From positions 1 to 64,000 of the forward strand of contig NZ_NBZV01000002.1 of NCBI RefSeq assembly GCF_002379095.1: 64,000 nucleotides of DNA, read 5' to 3'. The notes under the pieces are model-generated. The model saw only the letters and a list, made by a program, of their open reading frames with translations. It did no database searches and had not been told where the DNA came from. The DNA is from Polaromonas sp. AER18D-145. GTDB lineage: Bacteria; Pseudomonadota; Gammaproteobacteria; Burkholderiales; Burkholderiaceae_C. Position 1 is the first letter of the stretch; every line of letters begins with the position of its first letter. The translations under genes were made by a program, and so were the position numbers. Below are positions 10,888 to 19,626 of this stretch, piece by piece.

Positions 10888-11674
10888 GGGCATCCTCCCC
10901 GGGTACAAAAGCCACACGCGCCTGGGCCGGCTGCAGCCGGGGCAGCAGGACACCGGCTTCCTCGCGGCGGCGGCGCACGCGTTCGCGGCTGGCCACCAGC
11001 AGGGCTGACAGGCGCGCCGGCCGCGTGGCCAGCAGCAGCGGCGCGGCCAGCGGCGGGCCGCGCCGCTTGAGCACATGCACCCGCAGGTTGCCCTCTTCGG
11101 CCGCCGCACCTTCGAGCAGCAGGCGCAGCGGCGCGGGTGAAGACTCGAGCTGCGCGCGCAGCGGCCGGAACACAAACAACAACTGGCTGTGCGCATGCGC
11201 GGCCATCTGCAGGCGGCGCAAATGGGCACTGCGCGCATCGGGCAGCCAGGCCAGCACGGCGGCCACGTCGGCACACTGCAGGGCTTCGCGGGTGGCCCAC
11301 AGCAGCGCCGGCCCCTGGCCGCGCACACAGAGCACGCGCTGCATGTTGAGCTGGCGCGCGCCCAGCGCCGGGCCGAACGGCAACCAGGGCGCGCCCACCA
11401 GCACCACCAGTTTGGCGGGCGCCGCGGCCTGCACGGCGGCCAGCGCCGGCGCCAGCAAACCCCACTCGTGCAGGCCAGCCTGCGGCTGCAGCATTTCCAC
11501 CAGCGTGCCCTGCGGCCAGCCGCCGCCGGGCAGCACCTGGTTCAGTGGCGCATAGCCGGTGTCCAGGGCCGGCAGGCTGTGGCTGCCCAGCTCGGCGGCG
11601 CGCCAGACGTCGGCGTGCTGCGCCAGGCCGGCGGGCAAAGGCGATGCGGGCGTGACGGAAGAAAGCGGGTTCAT
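10841..11674 (-). CDS. imuA: SOS mutasome protein ImuA (RecA-like)
   Basis: ImuA is a RecA-fold protein of the damage-inducible mutagenesis cassette; it supports ImuB/DnaE2 translesion synthesis. The product of about 277 residues has the usual opening VWRAAELGS and LPALDTGYAPLNQVLPGGGWPQGTLVEML, followed by a RecA-like core (LVVLVGAPWLPFGPAL). The canonical Walker A lysine is missing, as in the family. The ATG at 11674 is preferred because the one at 11689 lies only 4 nt from the LexA box. Neither has a clear ribosome site. The 3' end overlaps imuB. Confidence 0.88.
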   Translation of the reverse strand: MNPLSSVTPASPLPAGLAQHADVWRAAELGSHSLPALDTGYAPLNQVLPGGGWPQGTLVEMLQPQAGLHEWGLLAPALAAVQAAAPAKLVVLVGAPWLPFGPALGARQLNMQRVLCVRGQGPALLWATREALQCADVAAVLAWLPDARSAHLRRLQMAAHAHSQLLFVFRPLRAQLESSPAPLRLLLEGAAAEEGNLRVHVLKRRGPPLAAPLLLATRPARLSALLVASRERVRRRREEAGVLLPRLQPAQARVAFVPGEDAHAHALLDRIANIHHH

Positions 11675-11693
11675 GAAGGGAAAAGACATAGAA

Positions 11694-11713
11694 TACTGGT
11701 TATATGTACAGTA
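11694..11713. promoter_or_regulatory. LexA (SOS) box controlling imuA-imuB-dnaE2
   Basis: The 20-bp site TACTGGTTATATGTACAGTA closely matches the CTGT-N8-ACAG LexA operator with one change in a core half-site (CTGG for CTGT). It lies directly upstream of imuA and 65 nt upstream of the divergent lipoprotein gene. LexA control of this cassette is established in other proteobacteria. Confidence 0.88.
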
Positions 11714-11777
11714 TTACACCTTTTCCGGCCTCAGGGGAGTATCCTTTCTTTTGGACTTTCTCTTGGAGTCACGCACG

Positions 11778-12194
11778 ATGAAAGATTCACTGCGGCGGGC
11801 CTGTTGCCTGGCTGTGCTTTTGCTGGTCGCGGCCTGCTCGAAAGAGCCCGAACCCGTCGACTTGGCCAACACGCCCAGGCCTTACCCCGCCAACGTGAAG
11901 CCGGGTTTCATCAACAAGGTGTGGGAAGTCAGCCTGTCCACCGGGGTCGCGCCCGGCACGCTGTACGCATTTTTGTCGGACGGCACGCTGGTGGTCACCT
12001 CGCCCAACAGCAAGGCCGCCTTCGGTGCCTGGACCTACCAAAACGGCAAGCTCACGATGATCGAGGAAGCGCAGGAGTACAAAACCGACATCCTGGCCCT
12101 GAGCCACGACGAGTTACGGCTCAAGAGCCACAACCCCGGCGGAAGCATCGAAATTGTGCTGGTGCCGGCGCGGGTGGCACCGCTGCCGCACTGA
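11778..12194 (+). CDS. Putative lipoprotein
   Basis: The 138-residue protein has a lipoprotein signal peptide: charged MKDSLRR, a hydrophobic core and a lipobox LVAAC with the lipidated Cys at residue 20. The mature part is a small probable beta-rich domain (NKVWEVSLSTGVAPGTLYAFLSDGTLVVTS) that I do not assign to a named family. It probably sits in the cell envelope. Its start faces the LexA box, so damage-dependent expression is possible but not shown. Confidence 0.8.
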   Translation: MKDSLRRACCLAVLLLVAACSKEPEPVDLANTPRPYPANVKPGFINKVWEVSLSTGVAPGTLYAFLSDGTLVVTSPNSKAAFGAWTYQNGKLTMIEEAQEYKTDILALSHDELRLKSHNPGGSIEIVLVPARVAPLPH

Positions 12195-12203
12195 ACGTCC
12201 GGA

Positions 12204-12725
12204 TCAGCGGCGCGCGGCTTGTGCCCCGCGCCCCTGCACCACCAGCAGGGCCAGCATCAGCAGCGCAATGCCGGCAAAACAGAGAAACGACCAGTTGGCA
12301 ATCGACAGGCCCAGAAAAGTCCAGTCGATCTTGGTGCAGTCGCCGCTGCCCCTGAAAATCATCGGGATCACGCGCTGCAGCGGAAAGGTCTCGATCATTC
12401 CGTAGAAGTCACGCCCGCACGAAGCAACTTCGGGCGGGTACCACTGCAGGAAACTCTGGCGCGCGGCGACAAAAGCGCCAAAGCCGGCCACCAGCAGCGT
12501 CACCGCCGAACCCGTCATGAGCAGCCCTTTGCCGCGCGCGAAAGCCGTGACACCCGTCACCACCGCCACCAGCACCAGCGCATAACGCTGCACGATACAC
12601 ATGGGACAAGGCTCCAGGCCGACGACATGCTGCAGGTACAAGCCAAACGCCAGCATGGCGACACAGACGGCAGAGACCAGGGCCAGCACACGGTGTGGCG
12701 CGGTTTCGAAATAGCTCAACAACAT
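12204..12725 (-). CDS. dsbB: Disulfide bond formation protein DsbB
   Basis: DsbB is the inner-membrane oxidase that reoxidises DsbA and passes electrons to quinone. The 173-residue protein has four hydrophobic segments, the first periplasmic pair CPMC in GLEPCPMCIVQRYAL and the second pair in EVASCGRDF and GSGDCTKIDW. The quinone-site Arg is in the QRYAL segment. The ATG with the sequence MLLSYFETAPHR gives the usual family length; an upstream in-frame extension is not needed. It converges with the lipoprotein gene, 9 nt apart. Confidence 0.93.
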   Translation of the reverse strand: MLLSYFETAPHRVLALVSAVCVAMLAFGLYLQHVVGLEPCPMCIVQRYALVLVAVVTGVTAFARGKGLLMTGSAVTLLVAGFGAFVAARQSFLQWYPPEVASCGRDFYGMIETFPLQRVIPMIFRGSGDCTKIDWTFLGLSIANWSFLCFAGIALLMLALLVVQGRGAQAARR

Positions 12726-12895
12726 CACGGTCCTTTTTTTCGATCGATGTACGGATTGTCCGATGGTTCGTGAGTTTAGAAGGGGATAAGTTCCCTTTAA
12801 ACAAACGTCATGCGCAAGCAGAGTGAAGCAACGGTCCAGAGCTGACGCCCCGATTAACAAAATCCAAATTGCATGATCGGGCTTGAGATGCTGAC

Positions 12896-13210
12896 CTAAT
12901 CCTCGTTCTCAGACTGCAGCAGTGTCTCGTAATCCTGTCCGCCGTAAAACACACCGATGATTGATACTGTCTCGCCGGTCACGGCGAAGGCGATGGCACA
13001 TCGCCCCTTGTAGTTGGTGACACGCAGTCCGGGGCGTATGTCGTCGCGGGGATGGCTTCGATGCGGAAAGGTATGCAATCCCTCGCAATATGTGATGATG
13101 GCTTCCGTATAGCGCTGTGCAATGTCCGGGGAGGCAGCTTGCGCGATGTAGTGGTAAAGCTCGGCGATCTGATCTTCGGCTTCCGGCGCAAAAACGACGG
13201 TGTAACGCAT
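12896..13210 (-). CDS. parE: RelE/ParE-superfamily toxin
   Basis: The 104-residue protein has the ParE pattern: YTVVFAPEAEDQIAELYHYIA at the start, a central helix (RYTEAIITYCEGLHTFPHRSHPRDDIRPGLR) and a C-terminal strand (VSIIGVFYGGQDYE). ParE toxins usually act on DNA gyrase; the target here is not shown. The start codon overlaps the parD stop (TGATG), the usual tightly coupled antitoxin-toxin arrangement. Confidence 0.9.
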   Translation of the reverse strand: MRYTVVFAPEAEDQIAELYHYIAQAASPDIAQRYTEAIITYCEGLHTFPHRSHPRDDIRPGLRVTNYKGRCAIAFAVTGETVSIIGVFYGGQDYETLLQSENED

Positions 13211-13488
13211 CAGGCTTTTGCAGAAGTCTTCTTGTGTTCGGCGGCAAGCCTTTTTCGAACCTGGTCAGCGGTGACAGCTCTTGACGGATCGGCCTTCAGC
13301 GTGTCGTACGCCGGGCCAACCTGACCACGAAGCCAATTTTCCATAGCGTGATCGCGGGCCATGAGGGCGCGCAAGCCGTCCCGGATCACTTCGCTTTCGG
13401 TGGCATACGTCCCCGCGGCCACTTTGGCTTTCACCAGGCTTGCCATCTCATTTGGCAAGGTGATGCTCAACTGTTGGGTGGTGCGCAT
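13210..13488 (-). CDS. parD: ParD-type antitoxin (ribbon-helix-helix)
   Basis: The 92-residue protein starts with a ribbon-helix-helix DNA-binding domain (QQLSITLPNEMASLVKAKVAAGTYATESEVIRDGLRALMARD), a close match to ParD/CopG antitoxins, followed by a toxin-binding tail. It precedes the toxin gene and probably represses the pair's promoter. The ATG follows AGGAGT at suitable distance; the longer frame has no ribosome site. Confidence 0.9.
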   Translation of the reverse strand: MRTTQQLSITLPNEMASLVKAKVAAGTYATESEVIRDGLRALMARDHAMENWLRGQVGPAYDTLKADPSRAVTADQVRKRLAAEHKKTSAKA

Positions 13489-13537
13489 GAGGTACTCCTG
13501 AAGTAGGATTAAATCATACGCTTCTGCTCCAGAATGA

Positions 13538-14623
13538 TCAAATCCTCGCCCCCTCCTCCACAAACACCCGCGCGTTGCGCGGCGTCACCACCAACAGCTC
13601 GCCCTCACGCAGCCCCATGTCGCGGTATTGCTGTGAGGGAATCTGCACTTCGATCAGCGGGTCGGCCTGGTCGCTGTCTTCGGAGGGTGTCAGTTCCAGC
13701 CGGGCGATGGGGCCGATCACGATCGCGCGGCTGAGCTGGGCGGCAATGCCTTCGGCACCCGGCGAATAACGCTGCACGTCGAAGTCGTGCGGGCGCACAT
13801 AGGCGAAAGCTTTGGCGTTTTGCGCGCCGCTGTGTTCGGGCGAATCCAGGCGCATGCCTTCGAGCTGGATCTTGCCTTCGTGCGCGCGGCCGTGGAACAG
13901 GTTGACGTCGCCGAGAAAGCCATAAACAAACGGGCTGGCCGGGTGGTCCCAGACCTGCTGCGGCGAACCGATCTGCTCGACCTTGCCCTGGTTCATCAGC
14001 ACCACGCGGTCGGCCACTTCGAGCGCCTCTTCCTGGTCGTGCGTGACAAAAATGCTGGTGACATGCAGGTCGTCGTGCAGGCGGCGCAGCCAGCGGCGCA
14101 GTTCCTTGCGCACCTTGGCGTCAAGCGCGCCGAAAGGTTCGTCGAGCAGCAACACCTTGGGCTCGACCGCCAGCGCGCGGGCCAGCGCAATCCGCTGGCG
14201 CTGCCCGCCCGAGAGCTGCGACGGAAAACGATCGGCCAGCCAATCGAGCTGCACCAGGCCCAGCAGCTCATGCACCTTTTTCTTGATGTCGGCGTCGCTG
14301 GGGCGAGAGGCCCGCGGCTTGACGCGCAGGCCGAAGGCGACGTTTTCGAACACCGTCATGTGGCGAAACAGCGCGTAATGCTGGAACACAAAACCGACCT
14401 GGCGCTCGCGCACATGCACGTCGGTCGTGTCTTCACCGCTGAAAAAAATGCTGCCCTGGTCAGCGGTTTCGAGCCCGGCGATGATGCGCAGCAAGGTAGT
14501 CTTGCCGCAGCCCGAGGGGCCGAGCAAGGCGACCAGTTCGCCCGAGGCAATGTCCAGGCTCACGTCATTGAGCGCCTGGAAGTTGCCGAAGTGTTTGCTG
14601 ATGTTGCGGATTTCAATACTCAT
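13538..14623 (-). CDS. cysA: Sulfate/thiosulfate ABC transporter ATPase CysA
   Basis: CysA is the ATPase of the sulfate importer. The 361-residue protein shows Walker [10 protein letters not shown], the Q-loop, ABC signature [15 protein letters not shown], Walker [13 protein letters not shown] and the switch His in [11 protein letters not shown]-terminal regulatory TOBE-like domain follows (from about 240). The ATG chosen ([13 protein letters not shown]) matches the family; the upstream in-frame ATG lies in a repeat. It is the last gene of the hydrolase-sbp-cysT-cysW-cysA operon, separated from cysW by a 75-nt gap filled by a repeat. Confidence 0.96.
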   Translation of the reverse strand: MSIEIRNISKHFGNFQALNDVSLDIASGELVALLGPSGCGKTTLLRIIAGLETADQGSIFFSGEDTTDVHVRERQVGFVFQHYALFRHMTVFENVAFGLRVKPRASRPSDADIKKKVHELLGLVQLDWLADRFPSQLSGGQRQRIALARALAVEPKVLLLDEPFGALDAKVRKELRRWLRRLHDDLHVTSIFVTHDQEEALEVADRVVLMNQGKVEQIGSPQQVWDHPASPFVYGFLGDVNLFHGRAHEGKIQLEGMRLDSPEHSGAQNAKAFAYVRPHDFDVQRYSPGAEGIAAQLSRAIVIGPIARLELTPSEDSDQADPLIEVQIPSQQYRDMGLREGELLVVTPRNARVFVEEGARI

Positions 14624-14636
14624 GATTTTTCTTTCT

Positions 14637-14728
14637 CCCTCTCCCATGGGGAGAGGGTTGGGGTGAGGGCCGGCGCTGGCGGAGCTTGGAAGCTGCCCTC
14701 ACCCTGGCCCTCTCCCGGAGGGAGAGGG
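14637..14728. repeat. Inverted CCCTCTCCC repeat between cysW and cysA
   Basis: Two arms of about 33 bp, one with GAGAGGGTTGGGGTGAGGG and one with CCCTCACCCTGGCCCTCTCC, face each other and can fold into a long hairpin. The right arm contains the last codons and stop of cysW. Confidence 0.8.
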
Positions 14729-15688
14729 AACAAGTCGGGGCCGTTCCGGTGGCAGATCCACCGCGGCTTTTTGCTCCTGCTCGGCACGCCACTCGGCCAC
14801 CGACTTGATGAGCAGGGTGACCAGGGCCAGCAGCGCCAGCAGCGAAGCCACGGCAAAAGCGGCGACCGACTGGTACTCGTTGTAGAGAATTTCCACATGC
14901 AGCGGCAAGGTGTTGGTTTGCCCACGGATGTGACCGGACACCACTGACACCGCGCCGAACTCGCCCATGGCGCGCGCGTTGGTCAGAATCACGCCGTACA
15001 GCAGGCCCCACTTGATGTTGGGCAGGGTCACATGCCAGAAGGTCTGCCAGCCGGTGGCGCCCAGCACGATGGCGGCCTGCTCCTCGTCGCTGCCCTGGGC
15101 CTGCATCAGCGGGATCAGTTCGCGCGCAATGAAGGGAAAGGTCACGAACACCGTGGCCAGCACAATGCCGGGCACCGCAAAAATCACCTTGATGTCGTTG
15201 GCCGCCAGCCAGGGGCCGAACCAGCCCTGGGCGCCGAAGACCAGCACATACATCAGGCCGGCGACCACCGGCGACACCGAAAACGGCAGGTCTACCAGCG
15301 TCGTCAAAAACGACTTGCCACGAAACTCGTACTTGGCGATGGCCCAGGCGGCCGACACGCCGAACACCAGGTTCAGCGGCACGGCAATCGCCGCGGCAAT
15401 CAGCGTGAGTTCAATGGCCGACCAGGCATCGGGCTCCTTCAAGGCGGCCAGGTAGGCGCCAAAGCCCTTGCGCAGGGCTTCGGTGAACACGGCGGCCAGC
15501 GGCAGCACCAGGAACAGCAGGACAAACAGCAGCGCGACAGTGATCAGGGTGTAGCGCACCCACGGCGACTCCGTGGTGCCCGCGCGAGCACCGACCGTGC
15601 GCCGCGAAGGGCCGCCCCGAGCAAGCACAGCCCCCTCGGGGGGCAGCGAGGACACGCCAGTGCCGAGCGTGGGGGTCGGTTTAGTCAT
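14699..15688 (-). CDS. cysW: Sulfate ABC transporter permease CysW
   Basis: CysW is one of two inner-membrane permeases of the sulfate importer. The 329-residue protein has six hydrophobic segments starting at about residue 46 and the EAA loop ([31 protein letters not shown]) that contacts CysA. Two parts look foreign: residues 5-33 ([20 protein letters not shown]) come from a GC-rich repeat, and the last residues (PSPSGRGPG) come from the CCCTCTCCC repeat. Its start overlaps the cysT stop by 4 nt, implying translational coupling. Confidence 0.95.
   Translation of the reverse strand: MTKPTPTLGTGVSSLPPEGAVLARGGPSRRTVGARAGTTESPWVRYTLITVALLFVLLFLVLPLAAVFTEALRKGFGAYLAALKEPDAWSAIELTLIAAAIAVPLNLVFGVSAAWAIAKYEFRGKSFLTTLVDLPFSVSPVVAGLMYVLVFGAQGWFGPWLAANDIKVIFAVPGIVLATVFVTFPFIARELIPLMQAQGSDEEQAAIVLGATGWQTFWHVTLPNIKWGLLYGVILTNARAMGEFGAVSVVSGHIRGQTNTLPLHVEILYNEYQSVAAFAVASLLALLALVTLLIKSVAEWRAEQEQKAAVDLPPERPRLVPSPSGRGPG
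15590..15676. repeat. GC-rich repeat (CCCCCTCGGGGGG family), diverged copy inside cysW
   Basis: It shares CAGCCCCCTCGGGGGGCAGCG and the terminal GCGTGGGGG with the copies around glnB, but its outer part differs. It encodes most of the first 33 residues of CysW. Confidence 0.6.
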
Positions 15689-16563
15689 GCGGGTGCTCCC
15701 GCATTACGCCGCTGCCAGGTCTGCAGGCCGTTGATGACCAGCAGCAGCACAAAGGAAATCACCAGCATCACCACGGCCACCGCGGTGGCGCCGGCGTAGT
15801 CGTACTGCTCGAGCTTGCCGATGATGATCAGCGGCGTGATCTCGGAAATCATGGGCATGTTGCCGGCGATAAAAATCACCGAACCGTATTCACCGATGGC
15901 GCGCGCAAAGGCCATCGCAAAACCGGTCAGCAGCGCCGGCGTGATGTGCGGAAGAATCACTCGCGTAAAAATCTGCAGGCGTGTCGCGCCCAGCGAGGTC
16001 GCGGCTTCTTCGAGTTCTTTCTCGGCGTCTTCCAATACCGGCTGCACCGTGCGCACCACAAAAGGCAGGCCAATGAAGATCAGCGCAATCACCACACCGG
16101 CCGGCGTGAAGGCCAGCTTGATGCCCAGCGGTTCGAGGTACTGGCCGATCCAGCCGTTGCCGGCCAGGATGGCGGTCAGCGAGATGCCGGCCACCGCGGT
16201 CGGCAGCGCAAACGGCAGATCCACCAGCGCATCAACGATTTTTTTGCCCGGAAACTTGTAGCGCACCAGCACCCAGGCCAAGAGCAAGCCGAACACCAGG
16301 TTGACCAGCGCGGCGAACAGCGAGGCGCCGAAGGTCAGGCGGTAAGAGGCCATGACCCGCGGCGAGGTCACCGCTGTCACGAACTGCTCCCAGGTCAGCG
16401 AAAAGGTCTTGAACAGCAGCGCCGACAGCGGGATCAGTACGATGATGCTGAGGTAAAACAGCGTGTAGCCCAGGGTCAGGCCGAAGCCCGGCAGCACCTT
16501 TTTCGAGGCGCGCCGGACCGGCGCCGCAGCCAGCGGCGCCGCAGAAAGGGTCGCAGCAGTCAT
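15685..16563 (-). CDS. cysT: Sulfate ABC transporter permease CysT (CysU)
   Basis: This is the second permease of the sulfate importer, with 292 residues, multiple transmembrane segments and the EAA motif ([21 protein letters not shown]). The conserved [25 protein letters not shown] block identifies CysT. It starts 3 nt after the sbp stop and overlaps cysW by 4 nt (ATGA), so the genes are co-translated. Confidence 0.95.
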   Translation of the reverse strand: MTAATLSAAPLAAAPVRRASKKVLPGFGLTLGYTLFYLSIIVLIPLSALLFKTFSLTWEQFVTAVTSPRVMASYRLTFGASLFAALVNLVFGLLLAWVLVRYKFPGKKIVDALVDLPFALPTAVAGISLTAILAGNGWIGQYLEPLGIKLAFTPAGVVIALIFIGLPFVVRTVQPVLEDAEKELEEAATSLGATRLQIFTRVILPHITPALLTGFAMAFARAIGEYGSVIFIAGNMPMISEITPLIIIGKLEQYDYAGATAVAVVMLVISFVLLLVINGLQTWQRRNAGAPA

Positions 16564-16566
16564 GGA

Positions 16567-17571
16567 TTACTTGACGGTGTAGAGCTTGTCGAACTGGCCG
16601 CCGTCGTTGAAATGGACCTTCTGCGCTTCACCAAGCGAGCCGAAGTAGTCCTTCACCGTGAACTGCTGGATCGGCTTGAAGACGTTCGAATACTTTTTGA
16701 GCACGGCCGGCGAACGCGGACGAATCGCATGTTTGGCGGCGATCTCCTGGCCTTCGTCCGAATACAGGTAGGCCAGGTAGGCCTTGGCCAGTTCGCCCGT
16801 GCCCTTCTTGGCCACGGTGCGCTCCACCACGGCCACCGGGTTTTCAGCCACGATGCTGGACGAAGGGTAGACCGCATCGACCTTGCCTTCGCCGAACTCG
16901 CGGTTGACCGACAACACTTCGGATTCAAAGGTGATCAACACATCGCCCGTATTGCGCTGCAGGAAGATGGAAGTCGCGTCGCGGCCGCCCTTGGCCAGGA
17001 TGGGCACGTTTTTGTAGAGCTTGCCGACAAACTCCGCAGCCTGTGCATCCGTGCCGCCGTTTTTGCGCACCGAGCCCCAAGCCGCCAGGTAGGCCATGCG
17101 GCCGTTGCCGCCGGTCTTGGGGTTGACGACGATCACCTGCACGCCGGGCTTGACGAGGTCGGCCCAGTCCTTGATGCCCTTGGGGTTGCCGTTGCGCACC
17201 AGAAACACCATGGTCGAGGTGGTGGGCGAGGCATCGTTGGGGAACCGTTTCGTCCAGTCCTTGGCCACCAGGCCCTTGTCGGCCAGGAACTCGATGTCGG
17301 TGGTGGTGTTCATGGTCACCACGTCGGCGTCCAGGCCGTCGGCCACGGAGCGCGCCACCGCGCTGGAGCCGGCGTGCGACTGGTCGACCTTGATGTCCTT
17401 GCCGGTGGTCTTCTTGTAATGGGCGATGAAGGCCGCGTTGTAGTCCTTGTAGAACTCGCGCGCCACGTCGTACGAGCCGTTGAGCAGGGTCTGGGCCGAA
17501 GCCAGGCCACCGGTGGCCAGGGCGAGGGAAGCAAGAACGAGTTTGAGTTTGAGTTTGAGTTTGGTGGTCAT
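16567..17571 (-). CDS. sbp: Periplasmic sulfate-binding protein
   Basis: The 334-residue protein captures sulfate in the periplasm and delivers it to CysTWA. A signal peptide spans about residues 1-26 with cleavage near ASA-QT. The mature start LLNGSYDVAREFYKDYN and the sulfate-binding segments (QSHAGSSAVARSVADGLDADV; NPKTGGNGRMAYLAAWG) are diagnostic. The n-region is a KLKLKLKL run encoded by four hexanucleotide repeats. Its ATG overlaps the upstream hydrolase stop (ATGA). A second paralogue lies at 28.7 kb. Confidence 0.95.
   Translation of the reverse strand: MTTKLKLKLKLVLASLALATGGLASAQTLLNGSYDVAREFYKDYNAAFIAHYKKTTGKDIKVDQSHAGSSAVARSVADGLDADVVTMNTTTDIEFLADKGLVAKDWTKRFPNDASPTTSTMVFLVRNGNPKGIKDWADLVKPGVQVIVVNPKTGGNGRMAYLAAWGSVRKNGGTDAQAAEFVGKLYKNVPILAKGGRDATSIFLQRNTGDVLITFESEVLSVNREFGEGKVDAVYPSSSIVAENPVAVVERTVAKKGTGELAKAYLAYLYSDEGQEIAAKHAIRPRSPAVLKKYSNVFKPIQQFTVKDYFGSLGEAQKVHFNDGGQFDKLYTVK
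17539..17562. repeat. Hexanucleotide tandem repeat in the sbp signal peptide
   Basis: Four exact GAGTTT units on the plus strand encode the KLKLKLKL segment of the signal peptide. Changes in copy number would add or remove Lys-Leu pairs without breaking the frame. Confidence 0.85.
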
Positions 17572-18176
17572 ACAGTTTCCAGAGGAGCGGAGGGAAAAGA
17601 AGAGCGAGAAGAAGAGGAAGAAGAGGAAGAAGGTGAATGAAGGCGGGAAGCGACATCCACGTCAACGGCCAGCGACTGCAGCAGGGCCGCGCCCAGCGGC
17701 CATTCGCCGTGGCCCGATTCGATGTTGATGTGGCCACCGTCCTGGATGCGCACGAACTCGCTGCCCCAGGCCCGCGCATAGGCGCCCGCCAGGCGCACCG
17801 GGCAATACGGGTCGTTGCTGCTGGCCACGATCACGCTGCGGTAAGGCAGCTTGCGGGCCGGCACGGGCGCAAAGTCGCTCAGGATGGAGCGGCGCTCCGG
17901 GTCGGCCGGGGCCACCAGCAAGGCGCCCTGGATGCGCGCTGCCGCATCGGCCGGCAGGTGTGTGGTGGCAATGCAGCCCAGGCTGTGCGCCACGATGACG
18001 ACCGGCTCGTTTTGCAGCAGGATGGTGCGGGCTATCGAGGCCACCCACGCCTGGCGGCTGGGCGTGATCCAGTCGTCCTGCTGCACGCGCACGGCGTTGT
18101 CCAAGCGCCCGGCCCACAGGCTTTGCCAGTGGCCGGGGCCGGAGTCACGCCAGCCGGGAACGATGATGACACGCAC
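17568..18176 (-). CDS. RBBP9/YdeN-type serine hydrolase
   Basis: This alpha/beta hydrolase of about 202 residues belongs to the RBBP9/YdeN group: it starts MRVIIVPGWRDSGPGHWQSLWA, has the nucleophile elbow HSLGC, an acidic residue in SSNDPYCP and the catalytic His in GGHINIESGHGEWPLG. The tail is a Ser run (SSSSSSSSRSS) from purine-rich sequence and is probably unstructured. I use the GTG that gives MRVIIVPG; a TTG four codons earlier is possible. It is the first gene of the sulfate importer operon. The substrate is unknown. Confidence 0.85.
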   Translation of the reverse strand: MRVIIVPGWRDSGPGHWQSLWAGRLDNAVRVQQDDWITPSRQAWVASIARTILLQNEPVVIVAHSLGCIATTHLPADAAARIQGALLVAPADPERRSILSDFAPVPARKLPYRSVIVASSNDPYCPVRLAGAYARAWGSEFVRIQDGGHINIESGHGEWPLGAALLQSLAVDVDVASRLHSPSSSSSSSSRSSFPSAPLETV

Positions 18177-18490
18177 TTGCCTGACCAATCGTTAATGGAC
18201 AGGCCGGGCGCTGGGGGGTTGGGCGGTTGTCATGAGAACTCCTGTCAATGCATATTCAAAAATGCATTTTGGGGAGTCCGGCTTAAAACTCAAAAGAATA
18301 TATCGTTTTAAATTTATGCCACATAACGATATAACCGATGCAGCTTGGCCCTGTTCGCGTTCCGCCCGAGATGGCCTTCCGCGTGGACCGCATCTCTTAC
18401 CGGTTGCCCGGACCGATGCATCAAATCGGCCCTCAGCCCTTGTTCCACCTGCGCAAGCAGCTATCAAAACAAGAGCGACTCACTTAACTG
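18177..18490. promoter_or_regulatory. Regulatory gap before the sulfate importer operon
   Basis: This AT-richer gap of about 300 nt is the likely promoter region of the operon. It contains a 9-bp inverted repeat (TATATCGTT, 17-nt spacer, AACGATATA) at 18299-18333, a TGCAT-N8-ATGCA repeat near 18248-18265, and a GATAGC-family repeat at 18421-18478. No sigma-70 box is clear enough to call. The ORF covering this gap has no support. Confidence 0.5.
18421..18478. repeat. GATAGC-family repeat between lysR and the sulfate operon
   Basis: It contains TCGGCCCTCAGCCCTTGTTC and GCAGCTATCAAAACA, in the inverted orientation relative to the copy in cysN. Confidence 0.55.
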
Positions 18491-19396
18491 CTAAACCATC
18501 TCCTCGGCCTTCAGGTGCTCGCCCAGAAAGTCCAGAAAACTGCGCACGGCCGGCACCTGGCCCCGGCGTGAAGGAAACACGGCATGCACCATGCCCGGCC
18601 GCAAGGCCCAGCCGGGCAGCACCGGCACCAGCAGCCTGGCCTGCAGCTCGGCCGTGCACAACATCTCCGGCAAAAAGCTCATGCCGGTGCCGGCCAGCAC
18701 CGCCAGCTTGAGCGTCTGCAGGTCATCGGCCACATAACGCGGCTGGTGCTGCAACACAAACTCCTGCCCCTGCGGGCCCAGCAGCTCCCAGGCGCTGCGC
18801 CCCTCGGTGGCCGACATCGCAACCGTGTCGAGGTTTTTCAGATCGTCGGGCGTGGCCGGCGCACCCTGCCGCCTGAGCAGATCGGGGCTGGCCAGCAAAT
18901 AGCTGCAGGAGGCCCCCAGCTGCTTGACGACCAGGCTGCCGCTGTCGTCCAGCGTGGGGCGCACGCGCAGCGCCACGTCCATGCCCTCCTCCACCAGGTC
19001 CACCACCCGGTTGGTCACCCGCATGTCGAGCTTCACATGCGGGTGCTGGGCCAGGAACTGCGGAATCAGGTAGCCCAGCGTGCCCTGCGCCAGGGTCACC
19101 GGGCAACTGATGCGCAGCGTCCCGCGCGGCTCGCTCTGCATCTGCGCCACGGCCTCGCCAGCGGCCAGGGCCTCGTCGCGCATGGCCACGCAGTGGCGCA
19201 GGTAGAGCTCGCCCGCCTCGGTCAGCGACAGCTTGCGCGTGGTGCGTTGCAGCAGCCGCACGCCAAGCTGCGCCTCCAGCTCGGCCACCCGGCGCGAGAG
19301 CCGCGATTTGGGCAGGCCCAGCGCCCGGCCCGCCGCCGCAAAGCCGCCGCGCTCGGCCACTTCGGCGAAATACAGCATGTCGTTCAGATCCTGCAT
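18491..19396 (-). CDS. LysR-family transcriptional regulator
   Basis: The 301-residue regulator has an N-terminal winged helix-turn-helix (FAEVAERGGFAAAGRALGLPKSRLSRRVAELEAQLGVRLLQRTTRKLSLTEAG is split over residues 9-62) and a LysR substrate-binding domain from about 90. It belongs to the AaeR/DsdC-like CrgA group that often governs neighbouring oxidoreductases. It is divergent from azoR with 230 nt between, the classic arrangement for control of the adjacent gene. The inducer is unknown. Confidence 0.93.
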   Translation of the reverse strand: MQDLNDMLYFAEVAERGGFAAAGRALGLPKSRLSRRVAELEAQLGVRLLQRTTRKLSLTEAGELYLRHCVAMRDEALAAGEAVAQMQSEPRGTLRISCPVTLAQGTLGYLIPQFLAQHPHVKLDMRVTNRVVDLVEEGMDVALRVRPTLDDSGSLVVKQLGASCSYLLASPDLLRRQGAPATPDDLKNLDTVAMSATEGRSAWELLGPQGQEFVLQHQPRYVADDLQTLKLAVLAGTGMSFLPEMLCTAELQARLLVPVLPGWALRPGMVHAVFPSRRGQVPAVRSFLDFLGEHLKAEEMV

Positions 19397-19626
19397 GGGC
19401 GGCTCCCCGGTTGGTTGGTGGTGTGTTGCCCCGGGCTTGGGCCCGGCTCCACGGATGGCGGCCCCCTGATCGGGGGTCTGCCGCGTCGATTGTCCTGTTT
19501 ATAGGACGATGTATCGCATTTTTGCCATCTTATCAATGAATGGATTCATCCGCACAATCTATCCATGGCTGCGATTCATGGTGAATACGGCCAACCACCG
19601 ATTCATCCCCTTTCAAGGAACCCCTC

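Noticed and set aside
18192..18467. A 91-residue ORF upstream of the sulfate operon
   Set aside because: It lies in the AT-richer promoter gap and includes repeat sequence, with no domain.
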